Shown: in pieces, positions 40,910 through 50,020 of the stretch
Layout: the number at the start of each line of letters is the position of its first letter
How positions within the stretch are numbered: the stretch's first letter is position 1
NCBI GenBank assembly: GCA_963697695.1
Contig: OY969094.1
Location: 1,860,001-1,924,000, forward strand
From: VRUE01 sp963697695
GTDB lineage: Bacteria > Actinomycetota > Thermoleophilia > Solirubrobacterales > 70-9
Direction: 5' to 3'
DNA: 64,000 nt
The notes under the pieces: model-generated
Seen by the model: only the letters and a program-made list of their open reading frames with translations
What the model was told of the DNA's origin: nothing
The model's database searches: none
Made by a program: the position numbers and the translations under genes

Positions 40910-41227
40910 TCAGAATCGCCTGGTGCAGCGTTCGATTCGCTTGACATTGCCGTTGGCAACTTTGATGCAGCGGATCAGCTTCTGCGGGTTGGCACCGCGC
41001 TGCTTGGTCACCTTGAAGGAGTGGCGGATCTCCTTCTGCAGCCCTTTGTTGAAGCCGTCGATCGTCTTGCCGATCTGGTCGAGGCCACTCGATTTGATCG
41101 CTTCGTCGGTCGTCTTCAGGACCGGCTTGACGATGAAGAGGTAGCAGAGCGCCAGCGTCCCGGCGACGACCGCAAGCCGGATGATCCCCGACGTGACGTT
41201 GCCGAAGAGATTGCGCAGGAGGTCCAT
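40910..41227 (-). CDS. Small single-pass membrane protein of unknown function
   Basis: 105 residues. One transmembrane helix (residues about 14-36, GIIRLAVVAGTLALCYLFIV) and a basic, soluble C-terminal half ending in KVANGNVKRIERCTRRF. No domain recognised. Diverges from the WYL regulator gene 29 nt away. Confidence 0.7.
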   Translation of the reverse strand: MDLLRNLFGNVTSGIIRLAVVAGTLALCYLFIVKPVLKTTDEAIKSSGLDQIGKTIDGFNKGLQKEIRHSFKVTKQRGANPQKLIRCIKVANGNVKRIERCTRRF

Positions 41228-41256
41228 GAATCGGGCCGCACACTATCCTGCGAGCC

Positions 41257-43308
41257 GTGGCGAAGGACACCGAGAAGCTGATCCGCCAGCTCTCTCTGAT
41301 CTCGTTCCTGATGGCCCAGGGCAGACCCGTCTCGGCCCTGGAGATCAAGCGCGAGGTGGAGGGCTACAGCGACATGAACGACGACGCCTTCGCGCGTCGC
41401 TTCTACGCCGACCGGGCTGAGCTGGAGAGCCTCGGCATCCAACTCGGAGTGGAGAAGCCTGGCGAGGGCTTCTTCGAGGCGGAGCTCTACTCGCTGCCGC
41501 CCGAGAACTTCTACCTCGACGCGATCGAGTTCACCGACGAGGAGCTGGCGGCGCTCAGCACCGCGCTCTCGCTGCTCTCCGAAGGCGAATTCGCCTACGC
41601 AGAGCCGCTGCGCCTGGCCCTGCAGCAGGTCGCGTGGGGTCACCCGAACCCGCTCGAGGAGGGAGGCCGCGCCCCGGTCGAGATGGCGATGACGGCTTCC
41701 GCCGGCGGCCGCGAGCTCTCGCAGCGGCTCTCCAAGATCGAGACCGCGATCTCGCGCCGCAAGACGATCGAGTTCACCTACTACACGATGGAGCGCGACG
41801 AGACCGAGAAGCGCAAGGTCGACCCCTACCACCTCGTCTTCCGCAGCGGCCAGTTCTATTTGATCGGCTACGCCCACGAGCGCGAGGCGGTGCGCGTGTT
41901 CCGCCTCTCGCGGATCCAGGGCAAGGTCGGCTACGCCTCAAAGGCCGAGCACGACTTCTCGCCGCCGGAGGACTTCGACCGGCGCGACTACGGGCAGCGC
42001 GCCGACTGGCAGCTGGGGGAGACCCAGGGCACGGCGAAGGTCTTCGTCCGCGACCGCATCTCCTGGCTGGTCGAACGCGACTTCGGCGCCTACGGGACGC
42101 TGCGCGCGGCGAAGAAGTCCGACGGAGCGCCGGGCAAGGGCTCGGTCTTCGAGACCGACTATGCCTCGACGCGGGAGCTGATCGCCTGGGTCCTGCGCTG
42201 GCGCCAGAATGCGCAGGTGCTCGCTCCCGACGAGCTGCGCGAGGAGGCGGAGAGCCGTCTCGGCCTGCTCCACGAGCGCCACCGCAACGGCTTCGAGCCG
42301 GCCAAGACCGTCGACCGGCCGCTGCGCGAGGCGCCCAAACGGGCCCGCTCCAACGGCCGCGCCGAAGCGGCGATCCGGCCTGAGCGCTTCGCCCGCCTGG
42401 TCACCCTCGCGGGCCTCCTGATCGACTCCGCCAAGCGGGACGAGCGGCTCGGCGTCGTCGACCTGCGCCAGCGGCTCGAACTCACCGGCGAGGAGCTGCA
42501 GGAGGACATCGAGCTGCTCAACGTCGTCAACTTCGGCGGTGGCACCTACGTCCTCTACGCCGAAATCGTCGGCGACGAGATCGAGGTCGACTCCCAGCCC
42601 TACGGCGACAACTTCGCCCGCCCGGCCCGCCTGCTGCCACTGGAGGCAAAGGCCCTCGTCGCCGCGATCGACCTCTTCGGCGACCACCTGCCCCAGGGCG
42701 GGCTGCAGAGCGCCCGCGGCAAGATCGTCACCGCGCTCGGCCACGATCCCTCCGAGGAGGGGCTGGAGATCGCCTCCGGGGGTGGCGGCGACGCCGAGGT
42801 CGCACGGCTCGTCAACGAGGCGATCGCCTCCAGCCGCATCCTCGAACTGCAGTACTACAAGGAGAACGAGGACCAGTTCACCAAACGGGCGGTTGAGCCC
42901 TATCGGCTGGAGAACGGGCGCGAGGGCTGGTACGTCGAGTGCTTCGACCTGACCAAAGACGGGGTCCGCCACTTCAAGCTCGACCGGATCAAGGAGGCGA
43001 CCCTGACCAAGGAGACCTTCGAGCCGCGTCCCGAGGTCGAGGAGCTGGCCGGGGTCGAGGGCTGGATGACCCACGGCGAGGTGCCGACCGCCCACGTCGC
43101 CCGGGTCTGGGTCTCGCCGGAGCGGGCGCGCTGGCTGCGCGAGGAGCGCACCGTGGTCGAGGAGCTGGCCGACGGCGCCGTCGTCGTCGAGCTTCCCTAC
43201 GCGGGCACCTCGTGGCTGGTGCGGGAGATCCTCCGCGGCGCCGGCGATCTGGTCGTGCTCGAGCCCGACGAGGCGCGCGAGGCGATCGCCAAAGAGGTCG
43301 AAGCCTGA
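41257..43308 (+). CDS. pafBC: Fused PafB-PafC WYL-domain transcriptional regulator
   Basis: 683 residues, GTG start. Two homologous halves, each with a winged HTH and a WYL domain: half 1 KLIRQLSLISFLMAQGRPVS with TIEFTYYTMERDE, half 2 PERFARLVTLAGLLIDSAKR with ILELQYYKENEDQFTKRAVEPY. PafB and PafC are separate proteins in mycobacteria and activate the LexA-independent DNA-damage response; a single-chain fusion occurs in some actinobacteria. A MrfA-like repair helicase is at 17.5 kb, a plausible regulon member. Confidence 0.88.
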   Translation: MAKDTEKLIRQLSLISFLMAQGRPVSALEIKREVEGYSDMNDDAFARRFYADRAELESLGIQLGVEKPGEGFFEAELYSLPPENFYLDAIEFTDEELAALSTALSLLSEGEFAYAEPLRLALQQVAWGHPNPLEEGGRAPVEMAMTASAGGRELSQRLSKIETAISRRKTIEFTYYTMERDETEKRKVDPYHLVFRSGQFYLIGYAHEREAVRVFRLSRIQGKVGYASKAEHDFSPPEDFDRRDYGQRADWQLGETQGTAKVFVRDRISWLVERDFGAYGTLRAAKKSDGAPGKGSVFETDYASTRELIAWVLRWRQNAQVLAPDELREEAESRLGLLHERHRNGFEPAKTVDRPLREAPKRARSNGRAEAAIRPERFARLVTLAGLLIDSAKRDERLGVVDLRQRLELTGEELQEDIELLNVVNFGGGTYVLYAEIVGDEIEVDSQPYGDNFARPARLLPLEAKALVAAIDLFGDHLPQGGLQSARGKIVTALGHDPSEEGLEIASGGGGDAEVARLVNEAIASSRILELQYYKENEDQFTKRAVEPYRLENGREGWYVECFDLTKDGVRHFKLDRIKEATLTKETFEPRPEVEELAGVEGWMTHGEVPTAHVARVWVSPERARWLREERTVVEELADGAVVVELPYAGTSWLVREILRGAGDLVVLEPDEAREAIAKEVEA

Positions 43309-44027
43309 CCCAGGCGCCGGGGCATCCCGAGATCCGGCGGCTGGTCGCCCCCAACCCGGGGCCGATGACGCTGGCGGGGACGAACACCTATCTCTACGGC
43401 TCCGATCCCTGCGTCGTGATCGACCCCGGGCCCGCCGACGCCGGGCACCTCGACGCGATCCGCACCGCCGCCGATGACCTCGACGGCATCGGCCTCATCC
43501 TGCTCACGCACAGCCACGGCGACCACTCGGACGGCGCCGGCAGCCTCGGCGTCGAGGTGGTGCTGCCGGGGGACGGCGAGGAGCACGCCGGCCTGCGCGC
43601 TGTAGCCACGCCGGGTCACGCACCCGACCACGTCTGCCTGATGACCGCCGACGGGGTCTGCTTCAGCGGCGACCTCGTCCTCGGCGAAGGCTCGACCTTC
43701 GTCCCGCCCGATGGCGGTTCGCTGACCGCATACATGGACTCGCTGCGCCGCATGCAGGCCGAGCCGATCGAGCTGATCTGTCCCGGTCACGGTCCCTGGA
43801 TCGAGGATCCGGCGGCGAAGCTGGCCGAGTACGTCGAGCACCGCGAGATGCGCGAGCGACGCCTGCTTGCCGCTCTCGAGCGCGGCGAGCGCTCCAAACA
43901 GGCCCTGCTCGCCGATGCCTGGAGCGACGTTCCCGTCGAGCTGCGTCCCGCCGCAGCGCTGGTGATGGAGGCCCATCTGGCGAAGCTCGAGGCCGAGGGG
44001 AAGCTTCCTGGTCGGCTGGCCAACTGA
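43305..44027 (+). CDS. Metallo-beta-lactamase-fold hydrolase (LACTB2-like)
   Basis: About 240 residues. VAPNPGPMTLAGTNTYLYG, VVIDPGP, the zinc motif LLTHSHGDHSDG, TPGHAPDHVC, FSGDLVLGEG and LICPGHGPWIEDP. A winged-helix C-terminal tail completes the LACTB2/endoribonuclease-like architecture. No ATG/GTG/TTG fits the N-terminus; a CTG at 43305 overlapping the pafBC stop gives the best fit, so a rare CTG start is possible. Confidence 0.82.
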   Translation: MTQAPGHPEIRRLVAPNPGPMTLAGTNTYLYGSDPCVVIDPGPADAGHLDAIRTAADDLDGIGLILLTHSHGDHSDGAGSLGVEVVLPGDGEEHAGLRAVATPGHAPDHVCLMTADGVCFSGDLVLGEGSTFVPPDGGSLTAYMDSLRRMQAEPIELICPGHGPWIEDPAAKLAEYVEHREMRERRLLAALERGERSKQALLADAWSDVPVELRPAAALVMEAHLAKLEAEGKLPGRLAN

Positions 44028-44039
44028 TACATACATGCA

Positions 44040-46424
44040 ATGAGTTCGAGTAGCGGCAGGAGTGCGGTGCGCGCAGGGCTGGTTGCCGGGGCGGTCGGTA
44101 CCGGCATCGCCGCAGCCGCTACGGCTGCCGCCTGGCACTGGATGGCGCGGCGCCCGCTGCCCCAGCAGGAGGGGACGATCTCTCTCGATGGGCTCGAGGG
44201 GCGGGTGCGGATCCGGCGCGACCGCTGGGGGGTCCCTCACATCGAGGCCGAGCGCGAGGCGGACCTCTGGTTCGCCGAGGGCTTCTGTCACGGACAGGAC
44301 CGGCTCTGGCAGCTCGACTTCTACCGCCGCGTCGTCGCCGGCCTGGTTTCAGAGATGGCCGGACCCGAGGCGCTGCCGATCGACCGCCTGATGAGGACGC
44401 TGAGCATCCGTCGCATCGCCGAGCGCGAGGCGGCGATGCTCGACCCCGAGTTGCGCGCCCAGCTGGAGCGCTTCTGCGACGGCGTCAACGCGGCCGCGGC
44501 GGGGGCCAAGGCGCTGCCCTTCGAGATGCAGCTGCTGCGGCTGGGCTGGAAACCGTGGCGGCCGGTGGACATCCTCAGCCTCGGCAAGCTGCTCGCCTTC
44601 GGCCTCTCGACCAACTGGGAGCGGGAGCTGCTGCGGGCCGACATGGTGCGGGCGCTGGGTCCCGAGCTGGCCGCCCGCCTCGACGCCGGCTACCCCGCAG
44701 ACAACCCCGTCGTCACCCAGGAACCCTGGTCCGGCGACGGCCTCGCGATCATCGAGCAGATCGACGCCGTGCGCCGCTCGATCGGGCTCGCCGCGGAGGC
44801 GAGCGGCTCCAACAACTGGGCGATCTCGGGCGACCTGAGCGCGACCGGGTCGCCGCTGATCGCGGGCGACCCCCATCTTCCCCCGAGCATGCCGGGCATC
44901 TGGTACCAGGTCGGCCTCACCCTCGGCGACCGCTTCGTCCGCGGTGCCTCACTGCCGGGGATGCCGGGCGTCTACATGGGGCAGAACAACGACGTCTGCT
45001 GGACCTTCACCAACGTCATGGCCGACGTCGAGGACCTCTTCGTCGAGCGGGTCGAGGGCGATGACTACCTGTTCGAAGACGAGTGGCGGCCGCTCGAGAT
45101 CGTGCGCGAGGAGATCCCGGTGAAGGGCCGTGACGCACCCGAGGTCCTCGACGTGCGGGTGACTCACCATGGCCCGATCGTCAACGAGGCGTTGGGCGCC
45201 GACGCCGCCGAGCCGCTGGCGCTGCGCTGGCTGGCGCTGGACCAGCCGACCGCCTTCAAGGGGATGTTCGAGCTGCACGGGATCGGCTCCGGCCCGGAAT
45301 TGGTCGCCAAGCTCGAGGGCCACACCTCACCCGCCTCCAACCTCGTCTGGGCCGACCGCCACGGCTCGATCGGCTACAAGCTGATCGGCGGGCTGCCGCT
45401 GCGCAAGGGCGGCTGCCCCGACCTGCCGAAGCCGGGCTGGACCGGCGAGTACGAGTGGGAGGGCCAGATCCCCTACGAGGAGATGCCCGAAGCGGTCGAT
45501 CCCGAAAGCGGCTTCCTGATCACCGCCAACAACCGCATCGTCGGCGACGAGTACCCGCACCACATCACCAGCGAGTGGCTCGACGGCTTCCGCGCCGCCC
45601 GTATTGAGCAGCTGCTGCGCGAGAGCGACGAGCACGACCTCGACAGCTTCGAGTCGATGCAGTCCGACGATCTCTCCCTGCCGGGCCTCGAGGCGGCGCG
45701 GCGGCTGGGCCGGCTCTCGCCTCACGGCCAGCGCGAGCGCAGCGCGATCGAGCGCCTGCGCAGCTGGGACGGCCGCCTTGACCCCGACTCGATCGCGGGA
45801 ACGATCTACCAGGCATTCCTGCTGCGGCTGGCACGCGAGGTGGCGCGCGCTGCGATCGGCGACCGCGATCTGGCCGAGCGCTGGCTCGACCGCGCCGACA
45901 ACGGCTTCACTCCGCACGTCACCTCGCCCTGGCGCTGGCACTCGCACCTGATGAACCTCTGGGAGGAAGGCGACGAGGAGCTGATCGGCCGCTCCTGGGA
46001 TGGCCTGGTGCTGGAAGCGTTGAGCGGCGCCCTCGACGACCTCGGCGACCGCTTTGGCCCCGACCCCGAGGCCTGGCGCTGGGGCCACGTGCACGAGATG
46101 GAGTTCCCCCACCCGCTGGGTGAGGCGAACCCGCTGCTGCGCCGCCTGCTCAACCGCAAGGTCAAGGCCGGCGGCGCCCAGGAGACGGTGAGCCAGATCG
46201 CCTATGACCCCAATAACCCCTACAAAGCCGTCTGGGCGCCGAGCTGGCGCATGGTCGCTGATCCGACCGCGCCCGAGCGCTCGCGCTGGCAGATGTTCAC
46301 CGGCCAGTCCGGCCATCCGGCCAGCCCCCACTACGACGACCTCCAGCCCGACTGGCTCGAGGGCCGCACCCAGCCGATGGCAGGCGAGGGCCCCTGGCGC
46401 GAGCTCGACCTAGTTCCTGCCTGA
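44040..46424 (+). CDS. Penicillin acylase family (Ntn-hydrolase S45) protein
   Basis: 794 residues. The N-terminal anchor (about residues 12-32) is followed by the alpha-chain region, then an autoproteolytic site at Gly256-Ser257 (SGSNNW), which frees the catalytic N-terminal Ser. GDPHLPPSMPGIWYQ, YMGQNNDVCWTFTN, HHGPIVNE and LVWADRHGSIGY are family blocks. Members cleave amide bonds of penicillins or acyl-homoserine lactones; the natural substrate here is unknown. Confidence 0.92.
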   Translation: MSSSSGRSAVRAGLVAGAVGTGIAAAATAAAWHWMARRPLPQQEGTISLDGLEGRVRIRRDRWGVPHIEAEREADLWFAEGFCHGQDRLWQLDFYRRVVAGLVSEMAGPEALPIDRLMRTLSIRRIAEREAAMLDPELRAQLERFCDGVNAAAAGAKALPFEMQLLRLGWKPWRPVDILSLGKLLAFGLSTNWERELLRADMVRALGPELAARLDAGYPADNPVVTQEPWSGDGLAIIEQIDAVRRSIGLAAEASGSNNWAISGDLSATGSPLIAGDPHLPPSMPGIWYQVGLTLGDRFVRGASLPGMPGVYMGQNNDVCWTFTNVMADVEDLFVERVEGDDYLFEDEWRPLEIVREEIPVKGRDAPEVLDVRVTHHGPIVNEALGADAAEPLALRWLALDQPTAFKGMFELHGIGSGPELVAKLEGHTSPASNLVWADRHGSIGYKLIGGLPLRKGGCPDLPKPGWTGEYEWEGQIPYEEMPEAVDPESGFLITANNRIVGDEYPHHITSEWLDGFRAARIEQLLRESDEHDLDSFESMQSDDLSLPGLEAARRLGRLSPHGQRERSAIERLRSWDGRLDPDSIAGTIYQAFLLRLAREVARAAIGDRDLAERWLDRADNGFTPHVTSPWRWHSHLMNLWEEGDEELIGRSWDGLVLEALSGALDDLGDRFGPDPEAWRWGHVHEMEFPHPLGEANPLLRRLLNRKVKAGGAQETVSQIAYDPNNPYKAVWAPSWRMVADPTAPERSRWQMFTGQSGHPASPHYDDLQPDWLEGRTQPMAGEGPWRELDLVPA

Positions 46425-46441
46425 CCCCCGCGCCCTCCTCG

Positions 46442-46489
46442 AACTGCATCAACTTCCAACCCTGGTGGATCGAGAAGTTTGATGCAGTT
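46442..46489. repeat. Hairpin with ATCAA-core arms between acylase and DUF1906 genes
   Basis: Arms AACTGCATCAA (46442-46452) and complement (46479-46489), 11 bp, continuing with CTTC/GAAG after a 1-nt bulge. The arm core ATCAA-x-CTT recalls hairpin family 1 but the flanks differ. It sits in the 140-bp gap upstream of the DUF1906 gene. Confidence 0.65.
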
Positions 46490-46565
46490 TGCCTCGGGCG
46501 ATGAGATGCAGCCTTCTTGGTGGGACGACCGAATCGGCCGCTGGATGCAACGGTTAGTGGGGGGT

Positions 46566-47948
46566 ATGCGCCGCACGTTCGTCCTCGCCGTAGTCCTCTC
46601 GCTCTCTATTGCCGCCTCAGCCGGGGCGCAGAGCGACGCTCGCACGATCGATTTCAAGGGCCAGGAGGTCGCCGTTCCAGCGGGTTGGCCCGTCTTCCGG
46701 CTGGCTGAGCACCCGCGAATGTGCGTGCGGCTCGACCGGCGGGCGGTCTATCTGGGTACGCCGGGCGCCGGCCAGCGCTGCCCGGCGACCGCGCTCGGCC
46801 GCGAACGGGCGATCCTGGTTGACCCCGCCACACGCGCTCGCGCCCGGGCGCAGGCGAGCGCCACCGTCCCCACCGCGGTGACCGGCAGCGACGAGTACAC
46901 CGGGCTCGGTTTCGACGCCTGTACCGCCCCCTCCTCACGCACGATGGCCGCCTGGGCGGAGTCGCCGTACCGGGCGATCGGCGTCTACATCGGCGGCCTC
47001 AACCGCGCCTGCTCCCAGCCCAACCTGACGGCCGCCTGGGTGAGCGAACAGGTCGCCGAGGGCTGGCACCTGATCCCGACCTACGTCGGCCTGCAGGCGC
47101 CGACCAGCGCCTGCACCAGCTGCGCCAAGCTCAGCCCAACGCTGGCGGTCGCCCAGGGCAAGGCCGCTGCCCGCGACGCGGTCGCCGACGCGCAGAGCAT
47201 CGCGATGGGGCCCGGCAGCCCGATTTACTTCGACATGGAGGCCTACACGCGCACCTCGAATGCGACCGGGGCGACGCTGGCCTTCCTCGAGGCCTGGACG
47301 GAGGAAGTGCACGCGCTCGGCTACAGCTCCGGCGTCTACAGCTCCAGCGCTTCCGGGATCGCCGATCTCGCCGCCCAGATCGGCCGCGGCTACTCGCTCC
47401 CCGACGATCTCTGGTTCGCCAACTGGAACGGCGCCAAAAACGCGCTCGACCCCTACATCCCGAGCACCGCCTGGACCGTCCATCAGCGCATCCACCAATA
47501 CCGCGGCGGCCACGACGAGACCTACGGCAGCGTGACGATCAACATCGACAACAACTTCGTCGAAGGGACCACGGTCGGCGGTACCGCCCCCGCCCCGGCA
47601 CCGGTGCTGCCGCCGCTGACCGTGAAGAACGTCAGGACGGCGGGCGGGACGGTGCGCGCCTGGGTCCGCTGCGGCTGGGCGGAAGGGCAGACGTGTCCCG
47701 GCCAGATCGTGCTGCGCTCCCACGTCAGGTTCCCGCTGCGCGCCCGCCGCGGCGTCCCCAGCAGGGTCGTCCGCGTCGCGGTCGGACGCCGCACCTTCCG
47801 CCTCGCCGGCGGCAGGTCGCATACGTTCAAGGTTGCGCTCGACACCCGTGGCCGTCCGCTGCTCGACGTTCGCGGCTCGCTTAAGACGCAGCTCCTGGTG
47901 GCGATTCCGGGCGCCCGGGCCACCCACGCGGTCGAACTCAGTCGCTAG
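46566..47948 (+). CDS. Secreted DUF1906 (Rv2525c-like glycoside-hydrolase-like) protein
   Basis: 460 residues. A signal peptide (MRRTFVLAVVLSLSIAAS) precedes a DUF1906 domain of TIM-barrel type: GLGFDACTAPSSRTMAAW, IGVYIGGLN, GWHLIPTYVGLQ, IYFDMEAY and HQYRGGHDETYG. These proteins resemble cell-wall lysozyme-like hydrolases (Rv2525c in mycobacteria). The C-terminal ~110 residues form a separate beta-rich basic domain. ATG at 46566 is the one that starts the signal peptide. Confidence 0.85.
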   Translation: MRRTFVLAVVLSLSIAASAGAQSDARTIDFKGQEVAVPAGWPVFRLAEHPRMCVRLDRRAVYLGTPGAGQRCPATALGRERAILVDPATRARARAQASATVPTAVTGSDEYTGLGFDACTAPSSRTMAAWAESPYRAIGVYIGGLNRACSQPNLTAAWVSEQVAEGWHLIPTYVGLQAPTSACTSCAKLSPTLAVAQGKAAARDAVADAQSIAMGPGSPIYFDMEAYTRTSNATGATLAFLEAWTEEVHALGYSSGVYSSSASGIADLAAQIGRGYSLPDDLWFANWNGAKNALDPYIPSTAWTVHQRIHQYRGGHDETYGSVTINIDNNFVEGTTVGGTAPAPAPVLPPLTVKNVRTAGGTVRAWVRCGWAEGQTCPGQIVLRSHVRFPLRARRGVPSRVVRVAVGRRTFRLAGGRSHTFKVALDTRGRPLLDVRGSLKTQLLVAIPGARATHAVELSR

Positions 47949-48598
47949 CCGGCAGCGCCGAGCATTCCGTCGCTCGAGTCGGCGATCGCGGTGACCGTCT
48001 CGACGATCGGCGTTGGGGCTTTGGTTGGAGAGCCGGCGTCGAAGGGCGGTTGAGGGTCGTACTCGAGCCCGAGCTGGACCGCCTGGGCGACCTCTGGCCC
48101 AACCTCCTGGCCGACCAGGTGCAGCGCCATGTCGATCCCGGCCGAGACACCGGCCGCGGTCATCACTTTGCCGTCCTCGACGAAGCGGCCGCCGACCGGG
48201 TCGGCGCCGAAGTCGCGCAGGGGCTCCAGATAGAGCCAGTGGCCGGTCGTCCGCTTGCCCTCCAGCAGGCCGGCGGCACCCAGCACGAGCGAGCCGGTGC
48301 AGACCGAGGTCGTCCACTTGGTCTGCTCGTCCACCTGGCGCAGCCAGGAGAGGACCCTCTCGTCCTCCATCAGCGGCCGGTTGCCGTCGCCGCCGGGGAC
48401 GAGCACGACGTCGGGCTCGGTCACCTCCTCGAGCGTGTGGTCGACGCTGAGGCCGAGCGCGCCGCTGTCGGTGCGGATCTGGCCGCGCTCGAGGCCGACG
48501 AACTTGACCTCCCAGCCGGGAACCGAGCGGAACACCTCGTAGGGGCCGATTGCGTCGAGGGCGGTGAGTCTGTCGAAGATGAGGATCGCTATCTGCAT
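47945..48598 (-). CDS. DJ-1/PfpI family protein
   Basis: 217 residues. MQIAILIFDRLTALDAIGPYEVF, VLVPGGDG, TTSVCTGSLVLGAAGLLEG with the nucleophile-elbow Cys, HW, and VSAGIDMALHL. It belongs to the isonitrile-hydratase/ThiJ branch often paired with GlxA-type AraC regulators, as here (divergent). Its end overlaps the end of the convergent DUF1906 gene by 4 nt. Confidence 0.87.
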   Translation of the reverse strand: MQIAILIFDRLTALDAIGPYEVFRSVPGWEVKFVGLERGQIRTDSGALGLSVDHTLEEVTEPDVVLVPGGDGNRPLMEDERVLSWLRQVDEQTKWTTSVCTGSLVLGAAGLLEGKRTTGHWLYLEPLRDFGADPVGGRFVEDGKVMTAAGVSAGIDMALHLVGQEVGPEVAQAVQLGLEYDPQPPFDAGSPTKAPTPIVETVTAIADSSDGMLGAAG

Positions 48599-48613
48599 GG
48601 CAGGAGCATGACG

Positions 48614-48648
48614 CGACAGGACTGTCGATTCCAGTGGCAGGATTGCCA
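48614..48648. promoter_or_regulatory. Two tandem palindromic operators in the DJ-1/AraC divergent promoter
   Basis: CGACAGGACTGTCG (48614-48627) and TGGCAGGATTGCCA (48635-48648) are each perfect 5+4+5 inverted repeats of the form YGRCA-GGAY-TGYCR. Their centres are 21 bp apart, two helical turns, so both face the same side of DNA. The adjacent AraC-family protein is the likely ligand. Confidence 0.72.
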
Positions 48649-48668
48649 ATATCCGATAGATTTCTGCC

Positions 48669-49628
48669 ATGCACCGCGTTGTTGCGCTCTGCCTCGACGG
48701 ACTGGTCGCTTTTGACCTGACTGCGCCCGCGCACGCGTTCTCGGCGGCCTCTGGCGCCAAGGGCCAGCCGCTGTACGAGTTCTCCACCTGCTCCCCTGGC
48801 GGAGCGGAGCTGGAGACGATTACCGCCTTCTCGGTCAGGCCGCAGGGAGGTCTGGAGCTGCTCGACCGTGCCGACACCATCGTCGTCCCGGCCTACTTCG
48901 CGGTCTTCTCGCCCCCGCCCCAGGAGGCAACTGAGGCGCTGCGCAGCGCTGCCGCGCGCGGTGCCCGCGTGCTCTCCGTCTGCGGCGGCGCCTTCGCCCT
49001 CGCCCACGCCGGCCTGCTCGACGGCCGCCGCGCGACCACGCACTGGGCCTTCGCCGCCGAGATGGCAGATCGCTTTCCCGCGATCGAAGTCGACGCCGCC
49101 GCTCTCTACGTCGACGAAGGCGAGGTCATGACCTCGGCTGGGCTCAGCGCCGGCATCGACCTTTGCCTGCACGTGATCCGCAAGGACTACGGCGCGGCGG
49201 TGGGGGAGCGGGTCGCGCGCCACATGGTCGCCGCTCCCCACCGCGACGGCGGTCAGGCCCAGTTCATCGAACGCCCCGAGGCAAGCCCGGAACGCTTTGC
49301 CGGCTCGCTGGAGCCGACGCGCCGCTGGGTGCTGGAGCGGCTCGAGGAGCCACTCGACGTGGCGGCGATGGCACGCTACGCCCGCGTCAGCCCCCGCACC
49401 TTTGCCCGTCGCTTCCGGGGGGAAACTGGAACCACCCCGCTGCAGTGGCTGCTCGCCCAGCGCGTGCTGAAGGCGCGCCGCCTGCTCGAGGAATCCGACC
49501 TGCCGGTCGACGAGGTCGCCTGGCGATCTGGATTCGGCACCGCCGCCTCGCTGCGCGACCACTTCCGCCGCGCCACCTCGACCACCCCTACCGCCTACCG
49601 CCGCTCCTTCAAGCCGCTCGCGGCTTGA
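48669..49628 (+). CDS. GlxA-type AraC-family transcriptional regulator
   Basis: 319 residues. The N-terminal DJ-1/PfpI-like sensor domain (VCGGAFALAHAGLLDGRRATTHW, SAGLSAGIDLCLHVI) retains the Cys. The C-terminal AraC HTH domain has VAAMARYARVSPRTFARRF and VDEVAWRSGFGTAASLRDHFRR. Divergent from a stand-alone DJ-1 protein with the same fold as its sensor domain, with paired palindromes between them. Confidence 0.92.
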   Translation: MHRVVALCLDGLVAFDLTAPAHAFSAASGAKGQPLYEFSTCSPGGAELETITAFSVRPQGGLELLDRADTIVVPAYFAVFSPPPQEATEALRSAAARGARVLSVCGGAFALAHAGLLDGRRATTHWAFAAEMADRFPAIEVDAAALYVDEGEVMTSAGLSAGIDLCLHVIRKDYGAAVGERVARHMVAAPHRDGGQAQFIERPEASPERFAGSLEPTRRWVLERLEEPLDVAAMARYARVSPRTFARRFRGETGTTPLQWLLAQRVLKARRLLEESDLPVDEVAWRSGFGTAASLRDHFRRATSTTPTAYRRSFKPLAA

Positions 49629-49642
49629 TCCAGAATCAGCTC

Positions 49643-50020
49643 TCAGTCCCAGGTCGCCAACGGCAGGTTGTCCAGGATCGTCCGGTCGGCGGTGACGAGC
49701 CGGGCGTCGGTGACGATCGCGTGCGCCGCGATCAAGCGGTCGAAGGGATCGCGGGTCCAGGAGAGGCTGGTCGCGGCCTCTGCGAGTTTCGAAAGAGCCA
49801 GGTCTGCGGTCTGGAGACCGATGCTGCGCCGCAGCGCGGACAGTGGTGCGATGGCAGGCTCGGTGACTCGTTTAACTTCGAAGAGGTAGGTCAACTCCAG
49901 TTCGACGACGGGGGAAACGAACGGCTGCTCGGATTCGACGAGTCCGCGCACCGCTTCCGGGATCCGCTTCTCGGCGCCCTCGTAGAGCCAGCCGACCACA
50001 TGCGTGTCAAGAAGGATCAG
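49643..50020 (-). CDS. PIN-domain toxin
   Basis: About 125 residues. PIN features: LILLDTHVVGWL (catalytic Asp), VSPVVELELTYLFEVKR, DPFDRLIAAHAI and RLVTADRTI. The Asp-bearing first strand lies upstream of the nearest GTG (49999); the frame extends to a CTG at 50020, overlapping the antitoxin's 3' end, which I take as the start. Encoded with a Phd-like antitoxin, toxin second. Confidence 0.8.
   Translation of the reverse strand: MILLDTHVVGWLYEGAEKRIPEAVRGLVESEQPFVSPVVELELTYLFEVKRVTEPAIAPLSALRRSIGLQTADLALSKLAEAATSLSWTRDPFDRLIAAHAIVTDARLVTADRTILDNLPLATWD

Noticed and set aside
43212..43308. GTG at 43212 as the start of the MBL hydrolase
   Set aside because: It would add 31 Arg-rich residues read out of frame through the PafBC C-terminus; a start at the gene junction fits the family better.
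46935..49562. 875-codon minus-strand open frame across DUF1906, DJ-1 and AraC genes
   Set aside because: It is antisense to three well-supported genes, low-complexity, and without recognisable motifs.
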